From assembly GCF_002160955.1 (NCBI RefSeq), contig NZ_NFLN01000001.1:248001-312000 (forward strand): DNA of 64,000 nucleotides. Reading direction: 5' to 3'. This stretch comes from Gemmiger sp. An120. GTDB taxonomy: Bacteria; Bacillota; Clostridia; Oscillospirales; Ruminococcaceae. A program made the position numbers and the translations under genes. The notes under the pieces were generated by a model that worked only from the letters and a program-made list of their open reading frames with translations, was not told where the DNA came from and searched no databases. Below are positions 7,751 to 17,086 of the stretch, piece by piece (position 1 is the first letter of the stretch; each line of letters begins with the position of its first letter).

Positions 7751-8868
7751 ATTCTACTTCAAACGCGCTGGGCGTCATCCTGCCCAACGCAGGTGATAAC
7801 CTGGTGCCGGAGCTGGTGGAAAAGCGCACAATGGCGTCCATCCCCTTTGCCAGCCGGTACCGCATGATCGACTTTGTGCTGTCCAGCATGGTAAATGGCG
7901 GCATCACCAACGTGACCGTCATCGTAAAGAAAAACTACCATTCCCTGATGGACCATCTGGGCAATGGCCGTGAGTGGGATCTGACCCGCAAGCTGGGCGG
8001 CCTGAACATTGTGCCTCCCTACGCCCAGTCCACCGTTAAGATGTACAACGGCCGTGTGGAAGCGCTGGCCAGCATTCTGGAATTCCTGAAAAACCAGAAA
8101 GAGAAGTATGTGGTACTGAGCGAGGCCAGCACTGCCTTCAACTACAACTTCAAGGAACTGATTGCCGCCCATGTGGCCAGCGGCGCCGACGTGACCATGC
8201 TGTACGAGCGCCGGGAGATCCCCGAAGGCTGCAAGAACGACAATCATACCATTAAGCTGCAGGACGGCCGTGTGGTGGAACTGCTCACCAACGACTACCG
8301 CCCCGGTGTGCAGAACCTGTCCATGGACGTGTACATTGTGGAGCGTGAGACCCTGATCACCATGGTGCAGGATGCCACCAGCCGCGGCCTGGTCTATTTC
8401 GAGCGGGATATCCTGTCCCGCAACCTGCAGCTGCTCAATGTGCAGGGCCTGGAATACAAGGGCTACACCGCTCATATCACCAGCATGAAGAGCTATTTCG
8501 ACGAGAATATGCGCCTGCTGGATGAGGCCAACCTGGACCAGCTGTTCCCGGTCGGCAAACCCATCTACACTAAGGTGCGGGACGATGCCCCCACCCGTTA
8601 CGCCATGGATGCCAAGGTGAAGAACTGCATGGTGGCGGACGGTTGCGTGATTGAGGGTGAAATCGAAAACTGCGTGCTGTTCCGCGGCGTGCGGATTCGC
8701 AAGGGCGCTAAGGTCAAGAACTGCGTGCTCATGCAGGATACCGTGGTGGAGCCGGGCGCTACCCTGGAATATGTGGTCACCGATAAGCGCGTCAAGGTTA
8801 CGGCCGACAAGAATCTGTGCGGCACCGATACCTTCCCGGTTTACGTGGCCAAGGGACAGACCGTATAA
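7744..8868 (+). CDS. glgD: GlgD, regulatory partner of ADP-glucose pyrophosphorylase
   Basis: 374 residues. I chose the ATG at 7744 because it follows GGAGGGCG and overlaps the glgC stop; a longer in-frame extension lies wholly inside glgC. The protein is GlgC-like but degenerate: the P-loop region reads [15 protein letters not shown] in place of the active LLAGGxGxRL, so it should not be catalytic alone. It keeps the [17 protein letters not shown] segment and a C-terminal beta-helix ([20 protein letters not shown]). In Firmicutes GlgD forms a heterotetramer with GlgC and raises its activity. Downstream, two hairpins precede glgA. Confidence 0.94.
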   Translation: MVNSTSNALGVILPNAGDNLVPELVEKRTMASIPFASRYRMIDFVLSSMVNGGITNVTVIVKKNYHSLMDHLGNGREWDLTRKLGGLNIVPPYAQSTVKMYNGRVEALASILEFLKNQKEKYVVLSEASTAFNYNFKELIAAHVASGADVTMLYERREIPEGCKNDNHTIKLQDGRVVELLTNDYRPGVQNLSMDVYIVERETLITMVQDATSRGLVYFERDILSRNLQLLNVQGLEYKGYTAHITSMKSYFDENMRLLDEANLDQLFPVGKPIYTKVRDDAPTRYAMDAKVKNCMVADGCVIEGEIENCVLFRGVRIRKGAKVKNCVLMQDTVVEPGATLEYVVTDKRVKVTADKNLCGTDTFPVYVAKGQTV

Positions 8869-8885
8869 ACCCTGCCAAAAGGTGT

Positions 8886-8946
8886 CGGCCTGACCGGAGG
8901 CCGCCCTTTTCTCCCCAGGGGCGGGAGCCGCCTCGGCTCCCGCCCC
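8886..8946 (+). terminator. Two intercistronic hairpins between glgD and glgA
   Basis: CGGCCT/AGGCCG (8886-8903) is followed by CGCCCTTTTC. Then a perfect 13-bp stem GGGGCGGGAGCCG with its complement (8918-8946) has no T-run. Partial termination, or mRNA protection that lowers glgA relative to glgBCD, are both possible. Confidence 0.55.
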
Positions 8947-8979
8947 CTCCCTCTATAATCCTGATCAAGGAGGAGACAC

Positions 8980-10398
8980 ATGAGAGTTCTTTTTTGCGCC
9001 AGTGAGGCCAATCCGTTCGCCGCGTCCGGCGGCCTGGGCGATGTGGCCGGCAGCCTGCCCAAGGCGCTGGTTCGCTCCGGTGTGGACTGCCGCGTGGTCA
9101 TGCCTCTGTATGAGACCATGAAATACCGCGATCGTCTGAGCTTTGTCACCAATTTCAGTGTGCCGGTAGGCTGGCGCAGCCAGTACTGCGGCCTGTTTAC
9201 CTGCGAGTATGAAGGCGTAACCTTCTACTTCCTGGACAATGAGTATTACTTCAAACGCGGCAGCCTGTACGGCTTCTACGACGATGCGGAACGGTTCGCA
9301 TTCTTCAGCCGCGCCATCATGGAGATGCTCTTCTACACCGACTTCACCCCGGATGTGATCAACTGCAATGACTGGCAGACCGCCCTGACCCCGGTATACC
9401 TGAACCTGTATTACCGGCATCTGGACAAGTTCAGCCGGATCAAGACGGTTTTCACCATCCACAATATCCAGTATCAGGGCAAATACGGCCTGGACATCCT
9501 GGAGGAAATCTGCGGTATCGGCCGCAAGGATGCGCATATTGTGGAGTATGACGGCTGCGCCAACTTCATGAAAGGCGCCATTGAGGTCAGCGACCGGGTC
9601 AGCACCGTCAGCCCCACCTATGCGGGCGAGATTCTGGATCCCTGGTTCAGCCATGGCCTGGACGGTCTGCTGCGTCAGCGCCAGCATAAACTGTGCGGCA
9701 TCCTGAACGGCATCGACGTGGACAGCTACAACCCGGAAACCGACCCCAACATCCCGGCCCATTACAACGCCGATACTTTCCAGGAAGGCAAGCTGGCCTG
9801 CAAAAAGCAGCTGATCGAGCGCTTTGGCCTGGATGACGACGGCAGCCCCATCATGGCGATGGTCACCCGTCTGGTAGGCCATAAGGGTGTGGATCTGGTC
9901 AAGAGCGTGGCCGAGGGCCTGCTCCAGCAGGGGATCCAGCTGGTGGTGCTGGGCAACGGCGAGTATGCCTATGAGTCCTTCTTCAGCGATCTGTGCGGCC
10001 GTCATCCCGGCCGTGTGGGCGTGTACATCGGCTTTGTGCCGCCGCTGGCCCGTCAGATCTACGCCGGCGCGGATATCTTCCTGATGCCCTCCAAGTCCGA
10101 ACCCTGCGGCCTGGCCCAGATGGTGGCCTGCCGCTATGGTACCATCCCGGTGGTGCGTGCTACCGGCGGCCTGCGGGATTCCATCCAGGATTCCGGCGAT
10201 GGCAAGGGCAACGGGTTTGTCTTCCAGCAGTACAGCGCCCATGACCTCTACGAGGCCTGCTGGCGCGCCAAGGAAGGCTACTGGCAGAAAGAGGGCTGGC
10301 CGGTTCTGGTCAAGCGCGCGATGCAGTGCGATTTCAGCTGGAACGTTTCCGCCCGCTCCTATGTGGAGATGTACGAGCAGGTCATGAACCTGTGGTGA
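8980..10398 (+). CDS. glgA: Glycogen synthase (ADP-glucose)
   Basis: 472 residues, the usual length for bacterial GT5 glycogen synthase, which extends alpha-1,4-glucan from ADP-glucose. The N-terminal Rossmann domain starts MRVLFCASEANPFAASGGLG. The classical ADP-glucose-binding KxGGL reads ASGGL here, lacking the Lys. DVINCNDWQT, FTIHNIQYQGKYG and the C-terminal GT-B motif PSKSEPCGLAQMVACRYGTI (donor-binding Glu) are intact. GGAGGAGACAC precedes the ATG. It closes the glg operon and is followed by a strong terminator. No glycogen phosphorylase or debranching gene is in the window. Confidence 0.96.
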   Translation: MRVLFCASEANPFAASGGLGDVAGSLPKALVRSGVDCRVVMPLYETMKYRDRLSFVTNFSVPVGWRSQYCGLFTCEYEGVTFYFLDNEYYFKRGSLYGFYDDAERFAFFSRAIMEMLFYTDFTPDVINCNDWQTALTPVYLNLYYRHLDKFSRIKTVFTIHNIQYQGKYGLDILEEICGIGRKDAHIVEYDGCANFMKGAIEVSDRVSTVSPTYAGEILDPWFSHGLDGLLRQRQHKLCGILNGIDVDSYNPETDPNIPAHYNADTFQEGKLACKKQLIERFGLDDDGSPIMAMVTRLVGHKGVDLVKSVAEGLLQQGIQLVVLGNGEYAYESFFSDLCGRHPGRVGVYIGFVPPLARQIYAGADIFLMPSKSEPCGLAQMVACRYGTIPVVRATGGLRDSIQDSGDGKGNGFVFQQYSAHDLYEACWRAKEGYWQKEGWPVLVKRAMQCDFSWNVSARSYVEMYEQVMNLW

Positions 10399-10428
10399 TC
10401 TTTGTGCCCAACGCAATCATGACATAAG

Positions 10429-10466
10429 AAAACGGCCATGCTGCATTTCTGCGGCGTGGCCGTTTT
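10429..10466 (+). terminator. Terminator of the glg operon
   Basis: AAAACGGCCA pairs perfectly with TGGCCGTTTT around an 18-base, partly structured loop. The T-run is the end of the stem. Confidence 0.85.
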
Positions 10467-10564
10467 GTGCCTGCAGGCAGAAGCCGACATTTTTAAAATT
10501 TACCGGAATATCTGTAAGAAACGCTTCCTCGTTCCGGTCTGCTATAGATAAGGAGGGAATGCGC

Positions 10565-11110
10565 ATGGATGAAATCGTGTCGCTTCTGTGGCAGCGCGAC
10601 GAACAGGCATTGTCGCTTCTGGAAAACCGGTACAGCGGATTTTGCCGCCGGATCATAGCCGGCCTGCTGGACAGTGTCCAGGACGGGGAAGAAGTGCTGA
10701 ATGATGTATGGCTCCGGGTGTGGAATGGGATTCCGCCGGCCAGGCCGAAATATTTCCGGGCGTATCTGGCCAAAACAGCCCGCAATACGTCCCTGCGGTA
10801 CCTGGAGCGGGCACAGGCGCAAAAACGCAGTGGAATCACCGTGCTGTTGGATGAACTGGCCGAATGTATTCCGGATCAGACAACCCGCCAGCCGCTGGAT
10901 TCGGTTCAGATTCGGGACCTGCTTAACCGTTTTGTTGCCTCGCTCCGCACAGAAGAGCGGGAAATCTTTCTGCAGCGATACTTTTTCGGGGCCAGTATCC
11001 AGGAAATTGCCGCAGCCCGGCAATACTCGGAAAACCGGGTCTCGGTTTCCCTGCACCGAACGCGGAATAAGCTGCGCGATTTTTTGGAAAGGGAGGGGTA
11101 TTCCGCATGA
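10565..11110 (+). CDS. ECF-type sigma-70 family factor
   Basis: 181 residues. Of two ATGs six bases apart, 10565 sits 7 bases after AAGGAGGG, whereas 10559 is too close. Region 2 covers residues 1-75 (ALSLLENRYSGFCRRII, then EEVLNDVWLRVWN, the usual DIxQEvfl position). Region 4 covers about 115-175 (LRTEEREIFLQRYFFGASIQ followed by an EIA...SVSLHRTRNKLR helix-turn-helix). No sigma-1.1, sigma-3 or extra C-terminal domain is seen. The stop overlaps the next gene by ATGA, so the small membrane protein is made with it and may be its anti-sigma factor. The signal it answers is unknown. Confidence 0.85.
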   Translation: MDEIVSLLWQRDEQALSLLENRYSGFCRRIIAGLLDSVQDGEEVLNDVWLRVWNGIPPARPKYFRAYLAKTARNTSLRYLERAQAQKRSGITVLLDELAECIPDQTTRQPLDSVQIRDLLNRFVASLRTEEREIFLQRYFFGASIQEIAAARQYSENRVSVSLHRTRNKLRDFLEREGYSA

Positions 11111-11376
11111 GTGAGTACGATCTGTTTGCCGGCTTTTCGGATCTGGAAGAAAAGTGGATCCTGCAGCCCAGGAAACTGGTATCGCTCCGGCTGAATCTGC
11201 TGTTTTGTTTTGTTGCGGCCAACGTGAGTGCCCTGGTCCCCGATACCATGCCCATCGCAGGTATAGTGGCCTATATAGCATCGTTTGGCATTTTATATGC
11301 CGCTGCGTTCTGGCTGATAAACCGCCCAAAAAACCGCAGATTGCTGATTGAAACAGTCGAGGGTGAAAAACGGTAA
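11107..11376 (+). CDS. Small two-helix membrane protein, possible anti-sigma partner
   Basis: 89 residues, family not recognised. About 25 polar residues (SEYDLFAGFSDLEEKWIL) face the cytoplasm. Two hydrophobic segments follow (about 29-46 and 50-70), joined by a short loop with VPDTM, and the tail is basic (NRPKNRR). The ATG overlaps the sigma-factor stop, so the pair is translationally coupled. In ECF pairs the second gene is often a membrane anti-sigma factor. This protein lacks a visible zinc-binding anti-sigma motif (HxxxCxxC), so that role is inferred from position alone. Confidence 0.7.
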   Translation: MSEYDLFAGFSDLEEKWILQPRKLVSLRLNLLFCFVAANVSALVPDTMPIAGIVAYIASFGILYAAAFWLINRPKNRRLLIETVEGEKR

Positions 11377-11414
11377 AGTGCCAAAGATCCAGACAATGCA
11401 CCGGTTTTGTCGGG

Positions 11415-11443
11415 TTGAAAAGCCCTGGTTCCTGTGCTATCAT
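11415..11443 (+). promoter_or_regulatory. Promoter upstream of the MATE gene or of a short RNA
   Basis: TTGAAA (11415-11420), 17 bases, TATCAT (11438-11443). The predicted start near 11450 lies just before two hairpins, the second a terminator. Confidence 0.6.
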
Positions 11444-11444
11444 G

Positions 11445-11502
11445 GGATACATCCGAACGTTGTATCCGAAAGAGCGCCCCGCGCCCGCGGGGCGCTCTTT
11501 CC
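11445..11502 (+). terminator. Hairpin plus strong terminator in the leader before MATE
   Basis: GGATACA/TGTATCC (11445-11467, 9-base loop) is followed at once by AAAGAGCGCCCCG and its complement (11469-11500, at least 13 bp) ending in TTT. It can serve as terminator of the sigma operon. Because a good promoter lies between that operon and the hairpins, it may instead define a short RNA of about 50 nt or an attenuator for the MATE gene. Confidence 0.7.
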
Positions 11503-11552
11503 ATAACTAGCTGCTGCACAGAGGGGCGGCAGAGAGAGGGAAGCGTCATATT

Positions 11553-12947
11553 ATGCAGGATCGTACCTATTTGTTTGAACAGGCTCCCGTCTCCCGGGCG
11601 GTCATGTCCATGGCAGCACCTACAATTGCCAGTTCTCTGGTCATGGTGCTGTACAATCTGGCGGACACTTATTTTGTCGGGATGCTCAACGACCCCATTC
11701 AAAATGCCGCAGTTACCCTGGCCGCACCGGTGCTGCTGGCGTTCAATGCCATCAACAACCTGTTTGGTGTGGGTTCCTCCAGTATGATGAGTCGTGCGAT
11801 GGGGCGGGGCGACCGGGAAACCGTGCGCCGCAGCTCCTCGTTTGGTTTCTGGTGCGCGCTGCTTTGCGGGGCGCTTCTGTCCGTGGGCTTTACAGCATTT
11901 TCCGGCCCGGCCCTGGCCGTGCTGGGCGCTACCGAGGAAAACGCTGCCGCTACCTTCGCCTATCTGTTCTGGACCACCACCTGTGGCGCCGTGCCGGCTA
12001 TTTTAAATGTGGTGCTGGCCTATATGGTCCGCAGCGAGGGGGCGGCGCTCCATGCGGGTATCGGCACCATGAGCGGCTGCTTTTTGAATATCCTGCTGGA
12101 CCCGGTCTTTATCCTGCCCTGGGGCCTGAATATGGGGGCCGCCGGCGCCGGCCTGGCCACCTTCCTCTCCAACTGCGTGGCCTGCGGCTATTTTCTGGTA
12201 CTGCTGGCGGTGCGCCGGCACAGCAGCAATATCAGCCTGCGGCCCGCGCTGCCTGGCCGTGCCATTGTGGTGGGCGTCTGTGCGGTGGGCATTCCGGCCG
12301 CGGTGCAGAACCTGCTCAATGTAACCGGCATGACCGTGCTGAACAATTTTACCTCCGTGTACGGATCCAACGCGGTGGCGGCTATGGGCATTGCACAAAA
12401 GGTCAACCAGGTGCCCTTCTATGTGGCGCTGGGCTTATCCCAGGGACTGATGCCTCTGGTCAGCTACAATTACGCTTCCGGTGATTACCGCCGGATGAAA
12501 CGGTGCATTCTGTTTGCGTTGAAGGTTGCCATGGCGTTCCTGATTGCCTTGTGTGTGTTTGACTGGACCTGCAGCGCCTGGCTGGTACGCCTGTTTATGA
12601 AGGATGCAGAGATTGTGGCCTACGGTTCCCGGTTTTTGCGGGGCATGTGCCTGTGCCTGCCGTTCCTGGGGGTGGACTTCCTGGCGGTGGGCGTGTTCCA
12701 GGCCTGTGGTATGGGGCGGCGCTCGCTGATCTTTGCGGTTCTGCGCAAGATCGTCATGGAAATCCCGGCGCTGTGCATCCTGAACTGGATCTGGCCGCTC
12801 TACGGGCTGGCCTATGCCCAGACCTGCGCGGAGATGATCCTGTGCCTGGTGGCCGCTGTGGTGCTGCGCCGCCTGTTCCACGATCTGGGGGATCCGCCCG
12901 CCCCGGATACCGGCGTGCGCCTTGCAAAAACAGCCCAAAAAGAGTAA
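11553..12947 (+). CDS. MATE family efflux transporter
   Basis: 464 residues with about 12 hydrophobic helices in two pseudo-symmetric halves, the MATE layout. Family segments are MSMAAPTIASSLVMVLYNLA in helix 1, FGVGSSSMMSRAMGRGD after helix 2, and the counterpart AMGIAQKVNQVPFYVALGLS with QGLMPLVSYNYASGDY in the second half. Such proteins export cationic drugs or metabolites using a Na+ or H+ gradient. The substrate cannot be told from sequence. The ATG follows a purine-rich AGAGAGGGAAG. It is a single gene whose leader carries a promoter and a terminator hairpin, so expression may be controlled by attenuation. Confidence 0.92.
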   Translation: MQDRTYLFEQAPVSRAVMSMAAPTIASSLVMVLYNLADTYFVGMLNDPIQNAAVTLAAPVLLAFNAINNLFGVGSSSMMSRAMGRGDRETVRRSSSFGFWCALLCGALLSVGFTAFSGPALAVLGATEENAAATFAYLFWTTTCGAVPAILNVVLAYMVRSEGAALHAGIGTMSGCFLNILLDPVFILPWGLNMGAAGAGLATFLSNCVACGYFLVLLAVRRHSSNISLRPALPGRAIVVGVCAVGIPAAVQNLLNVTGMTVLNNFTSVYGSNAVAAMGIAQKVNQVPFYVALGLSQGLMPLVSYNYASGDYRRMKRCILFALKVAMAFLIALCVFDWTCSAWLVRLFMKDAEIVAYGSRFLRGMCLCLPFLGVDFLAVGVFQACGMGRRSLIFAVLRKIVMEIPALCILNWIWPLYGLAYAQTCAEMILCLVAAVVLRRLFHDLGDPPAPDTGVRLAKTAQKE

Positions 12948-13033
12948 AATATCCCTGTGTATATCCAAATCGGGGGATCTGTGCCCTGAAGTGATATGCC
13001 TTGCGGAAAAACACAAAAGAAAGGCGGTGTGCT

Positions 13034-13912
13034 ATGGCGCTGAGTATGACCGGCTACGGCCGGGGCAAGGCGGTTCTCAACGGGCGTGACCTGACCGTGG
13101 AGATCCGCAGCGTCAATTCGCGGTATTTTGAGTATTCTTCCCGGCTTCCCCGGGCCTGTCTGTTTCTGGACGACCGGCTCAAGAAGCTGCTTTCCGGCAC
13201 CATCAGCCGGGGCAAGGTGGAACTGAGCCTGCAGCTGCAGACCATTGGTGTCAGCGATGTGGAGGTTCAGGCCGACCTGCCGCTGGCCCGCAGCTATCTG
13301 GAGGCACTGCGGCAGATTTCGGAGGGCTGCGGCGTGGCCTGCGATGCCACGGCCGGGATGCTGGCCCGTTTCCCCGATGTGCTGTCGGTGCGCCATGCCC
13401 AGGTGGACGAGGAGCAGCTGGCGGCCGACGTGGAAACGGTCTGCCGTATGGCCCTGGACAGCTTCATGACCATGCGCACGGCGGAGGGCGCCAAGCTGGA
13501 GGCGGACATCCTGTCCCGGCTGGACACCCTGGAGCAGGACGTGGGCCTGGTGGAGCAGGACAGCGCCGGCCGTGTGGAAGCCTACACCCAGCGCCTGTAC
13601 GCCCGTCTGCAGCCTCTGCTGGAGGATCGTTCCATTGATGAGGCGCGCATCCTGACCGAGGCGGCCATCTTTGCGGACAAGACCGCCGTGGATGAGGAGA
13701 CTGTCCGCCTGCGCAGCCATATCCAGCAGTACCGGCAGATTCTTACCGGGCCGGGGGCTGTGGGCCGCAAGCTGGACTTCCTGACCCAGGAACTGAACCG
13801 GGAAACCAATACCATTGGTTCCAAGTGCCAGGATCTGGCCATCACCCGCCTGGTGGTGGAGATGAAAGCGGAGATCGAAAAGATCCGCGAACAGGTGCAG
13901 AACATCGAATAA
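13034..13912 (+). CDS. yicC: YicC/YloC family endoribonuclease
   Basis: 292 residues. The ATG at 13034 was preferred over a TTG 33 bases upstream because AAAGGCGG lies just before it and [11 protein letters not shown] is the canonical N-terminus. The N-terminal YicC domain ([27 protein letters not shown]) and the C-terminal DUF1732 domain (about residues 210-292, with [20 protein letters not shown] and [16 protein letters not shown]) are both complete. Members are RNases that target RNA duplexes such as regulatory sRNAs. It leads the long operon yicC-remA-gmk-priA-def-fmt-rsmB-rlmN-prpC, as in B. subtilis, where yloC precedes remA and gmk. Confidence 0.93.
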   Translation: MALSMTGYGRGKAVLNGRDLTVEIRSVNSRYFEYSSRLPRACLFLDDRLKKLLSGTISRGKVELSLQLQTIGVSDVEVQADLPLARSYLEALRQISEGCGVACDATAGMLARFPDVLSVRHAQVDEEQLAADVETVCRMALDSFMTMRTAEGAKLEADILSRLDTLEQDVGLVEQDSAGRVEAYTQRLYARLQPLLEDRSIDEARILTEAAIFADKTAVDEETVRLRSHIQQYRQILTGPGAVGRKLDFLTQELNRETNTIGSKCQDLAITRLVVEMKAEIEKIREQVQNIE

Positions 13913-13928
13913 TAAAAGGGGAGCTATC

Positions 13929-14204
13929 ATGAAGCTTATCAACATCGGGTTCGGCAATATGGTCAGCGCAAACCGGCTGATCGCCATTGTGAGCCCTGAA
14001 TCCGCCCCCATCAAGCGCATTGTACAGGAAGCCCGGGACAAGGGCGCCCTGATCGACGCCACCTATGGCCGCCGCACCCGGGCGGTGATCATCATGGATT
14101 CCGACCATGTGATCCTGTCGGCTGTGCAGCCGGAGACGGTGGCCAACCGCCTGAACGACAACGACGATGCGGATGAACTGGATGAGGAGCTGGAAGATGA
14201 ATAA
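13929..14204 (+). CDS. remA: RemA-like DUF370 DNA-binding protein
   Basis: 91 residues. The first 75 match DUF370/RemA closely: [40 protein letters not shown]. In B. subtilis RemA forms octameric rings that bind DNA and activate extracellular-matrix operons. The extra 15 residues at the end are almost all Asp/Glu/Asn ([14 protein letters not shown]), an acidic tail absent from B. subtilis RemA. The stop overlaps gmk by 8 bases. The position between yicC and gmk is conserved in Firmicutes, which supports the identification. Its regulatory targets here are unknown. Confidence 0.92.
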   Translation: MKLINIGFGNMVSANRLIAIVSPESAPIKRIVQEARDKGALIDATYGRRTRAVIIMDSDHVILSAVQPETVANRLNDNDDADELDEELEDE

Positions 14205-14763
14205 GGATCGGTATCTGGTGGTCGTGTCCGGGCCTTCCGGCTCCGGCAAGGACACCGTTGTAAACCGCTTGCGGCAGCTGCACCCGGAGATCGAGATCTC
14301 GGTTTCCGCCACCAGCCGGGCTATGCGTCCCGGCGAGACCGAAGGGGTAAACTATTATTATATGACCCGGGATCAGTTTGAAGAGAAACTGGCTGCCGGG
14401 GAAATTCTGGAGCACACCTGTTATTGCGGCAACTACTACGGTACCCCCAAGTCCGAGGTAGACCGCCGTATCGGCCAGGGGATTACCGTGGTGCTGGTGA
14501 TTGAGGTGGAGGGCGCGGGCAACATTCGCCGCCTGTACCCGGAGGCCACCACCATCTTTGTGGCGCCCCCCAGCCTGGAAGAACTGGAACACCGCCTGCG
14601 GGGCCGCGGCACCGAGAGCGAGGAGGCCATCCAGGGCCGGCTGGCCCGCGCCCGGGAGGAACTGGCCCTGGCGGATCAGTACACCGCTACGGTAGTCAAC
14701 CAGGAAGTGGACGACTGCGCCCGGCAGCTGTACGAGATCATCCGGGCAAGACAAGAGGGCTGA
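14197..14763 (+). CDS. gmk: Guanylate kinase
   Basis: 188 residues. It phosphorylates GMP to GDP with ATP. The start at 14197 ([12 protein letters not shown]) overlaps the remA stop and is preceded by a GAGGAGCTGG ribosome site. The P-loop is GPSGSGKDT (residues 11-19); the Asp after Lys replaces the more usual Gly or Ser. The GMP-binding region has [19 protein letters not shown] (Arg and Tyr contacts). The LID contains [17 protein letters not shown] with its arginines. Length and motifs are complete. Confidence 0.96.
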   Translation: MNKDRYLVVVSGPSGSGKDTVVNRLRQLHPEIEISVSATSRAMRPGETEGVNYYYMTRDQFEEKLAAGEILEHTCYCGNYYGTPKSEVDRRIGQGITVVLVIEVEGAGNIRRLYPEATTIFVAPPSLEELEHRLRGRGTESEEAIQGRLARAREELALADQYTATVVNQEVDDCARQLYEIIRARQEG

Positions 14764-14790
14764 CCGGCTCAGCCCGGAAAGGGGCAGCGA

Positions 14791-17055
14791 TTGCCGCATA
14801 CCGTGCAAGTGGCGGTAAACAACGCCACCCTTCATTTTGACAAACTCTATACCTATCGGGTTCCGCCGGAACTGGAAAGCAAGGTGCCGGTAGGGGGGAT
14901 GGTACTGGTGCCCTTCGGCCGGGGGGACAAGCCCCGCATGGCGGTGGTGCTGGCGGCAGGGGAGAGCGAGGAGCTCTCCGCCCGCGTCAAGCCGCTTTAT
15001 GACGCCGCGCCGGAAAGCGCCTGCCTCACCCCCGATCTGCTGCGCCTGGTGGAGTTCCTCCATGAGCGCACCTTCTGTACCTGGTACGAGGCGGTAAAAA
15101 CGGTCATTCCCTATGGGGCCCAGTACCGCCCTGTCTTGCAGGACGGCCGTCCGGTGCTGCAAAAGCAGCTGGTGCGCCATACCCAGCCTCAGTACCGGCT
15201 GGCGGCGCCTCTGCCGGAAAAGCCCCGCCCCACCCCGACCCAGATTTTAGCGGTGCAGCTGCTGCGGGACGGCCCCCTGACCGGGGAAGAACTGCAGCAG
15301 GCCGGAGTATCCGCCGCCGTGGCGGACAATCTGGTCAAAAAGGGCGTGCTGGAAAAGGAACAGGTGGACAAAACCCTGGATCTGTACGCCCATATCCCGC
15401 TGACCAATGAGACCATCACCCTGACCGATGAGCAGCAGGCCGCCCTGGACGCGCTGCTGCCTGCGCTGTGGGCGGGCAAACCCCATGCGGCGTTGCTGCA
15501 CGGGGTCACCGGAAGCGGCAAAACGCTGGTTTTTCTGGAACTGATCCGTCACACGCTGGAACTGGGCCGCACCGCACTGGTGCTGGTGCCGGAAATCAGC
15601 CTGACCCCCCAGATGATCCGCCGACTGAAAGAAAATTTCGGCAGCCGGGTGGCGGTGCAGCACTCCGCCCTCAACCATACCGAGCGGCTGCTGCAATGGC
15701 GGATGATCCAGCAGGGCGGCGCCCAGATCGTGGTAGGCACCCGCAGCGCCATCTTTGCGCCGCTGCAGAATCTGGGGCTCATCATCATTGATGAGGAGCA
15801 GGAGCATACCTATCGTTCCGAGTCCAGCCCCCGGTTTGACGCCCATGATGTAGCCCGGCTGCGGGCGGCGGACAGCGGCGCGCTGCTGCTGCTGGCCAGC
15901 GCCACCCCCTCGGTGGAAAGCTACTACCGGGCCGCCCGGCAGGATCGGTACCAGCTGGTACGGCTTACCCACCGGTACGCCGGGCAGCCGCTGCCGCCGG
16001 TGCAGATCGTGGATATGCGGGCGGAAGCCGCCGCCGGCAACCCGGAGGACATCAGCCAGCCTCTGGCCGATGCCATCCGGGAAAACCTGACCAATGGCCA
16101 GCAGACCATTCTGCTGCTCAACCGCCGTGGGTACCGCACCGTGGCCCTGTGCCAGGACTGCGGGGCCGCGCTGAAATGCTCGTCCTGCAGCGTGCCCATG
16201 GTCTACCATAAAGCCCAGGGGCAGATGCTCTGCCACTACTGCGGCAAAACGATCAAGCCCGCCCCCACCCATTGCCCCCAGTGCGGCGGCAAACTGCTGT
16301 ATACCGGTTTCGGCACCCAGCGGGTGGAGGAAGAACTGGAAAACCTGTTCCCCAAAGCCCGTGTGCTGCGGATGGACCAGGATTCCACCAGCCGCAAAAA
16401 TGCCCATGAACAGCTGCTGGCCCGCTTTGCCAAAGGAGAATACGACATCCTGCTGGGTACCCAGATGGTGGCCAAGGGGCTGGATTTTGAAAAGGTCACC
16501 CTGGTGGGGGTGCTGGGCATTGATTCGCTGCTGTTCAGCCAGGGATACCGGGCCTATGAAAATGTGTTCAGCCTGATCACCCAGGTGGTGGGCCGGGGCG
16601 GCCGGGCGGAGTATCCCGGCCGTGCCATCATCCAGACCGTCAGCCCGGGCCATCCGGTGCTGCAGCTGGCCGCCAAACAGGATTACGAAGCCTTCTTTGA
16701 AGAGGAGATCGGTTTCCGGCAGCTGTGCCTGTACCCGCCCTTCTGTGATCTGTGCATGGTGGGCTTTTCCGGCGAAAAGGAAGGCCCGGCGCTGGCCGCG
16801 GCCGCCCGGTTTTCCGCGATTCTGGCCGAAACGGCCCGCCAGAACTGGCCCAGGCTGCCCATGCGGGTGCTGGGGCCTGCCCCCATGAATGTGGCGATGG
16901 TCAAGGATCTGTACCGGTTCAAGCTGACCATCAAATGCCGCAATACAAACGATTTCCGCGCCCTGATGCGCGCCGTCCTTGCCCGGTACGGGGAGGAGGG
17001 CCTGCCCGCCAAGGCCGCGGTCACACTGGATTTCAACGCGGACGGCGATATGTAA
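14791..17055 (+). CDS. priA: Primosomal helicase PriA
   Basis: 754 residues. It restarts stalled replication forks by reloading the replicative helicase. The best start is a TTG at 14791, with AAAGGGG eight bases upstream and no ATG nearby. The N-terminal 3'-DNA-binding domain starts VQVAVNNATLHFDKLYTYRV. The helicase core has GVTGSGKT (Walker A), IIIDEEQEHTY (DEEx box), LASATPSVESYY and QVVGRGGRAEYPG (arginine fingers). The zinc-binding insert has paired Cys: CQDCG, CSSC, CHYCGK and CPQCGG. Length and motifs are typical. It lies between gmk and def, where Firmicutes usually have rpoZ-coaBC-priA; rpoZ and coaBC are absent here. Confidence 0.96.
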   Translation: MPHTVQVAVNNATLHFDKLYTYRVPPELESKVPVGGMVLVPFGRGDKPRMAVVLAAGESEELSARVKPLYDAAPESACLTPDLLRLVEFLHERTFCTWYEAVKTVIPYGAQYRPVLQDGRPVLQKQLVRHTQPQYRLAAPLPEKPRPTPTQILAVQLLRDGPLTGEELQQAGVSAAVADNLVKKGVLEKEQVDKTLDLYAHIPLTNETITLTDEQQAALDALLPALWAGKPHAALLHGVTGSGKTLVFLELIRHTLELGRTALVLVPEISLTPQMIRRLKENFGSRVAVQHSALNHTERLLQWRMIQQGGAQIVVGTRSAIFAPLQNLGLIIIDEEQEHTYRSESSPRFDAHDVARLRAADSGALLLLASATPSVESYYRAARQDRYQLVRLTHRYAGQPLPPVQIVDMRAEAAAGNPEDISQPLADAIRENLTNGQQTILLLNRRGYRTVALCQDCGAALKCSSCSVPMVYHKAQGQMLCHYCGKTIKPAPTHCPQCGGKLLYTGFGTQRVEEELENLFPKARVLRMDQDSTSRKNAHEQLLARFAKGEYDILLGTQMVAKGLDFEKVTLVGVLGIDSLLFSQGYRAYENVFSLITQVVGRGGRAEYPGRAIIQTVSPGHPVLQLAAKQDYEAFFEEEIGFRQLCLYPPFCDLCMVGFSGEKEGPALAAAARFSAILAETARQNWPRLPMRVLGPAPMNVAMVKDLYRFKLTIKCRNTNDFRALMRAVLARYGEEGLPAKAAVTLDFNADGDM

Positions 17056-17086
17056 AACCGTCCGCCCGAAAAGGAGAGAAAAAATT

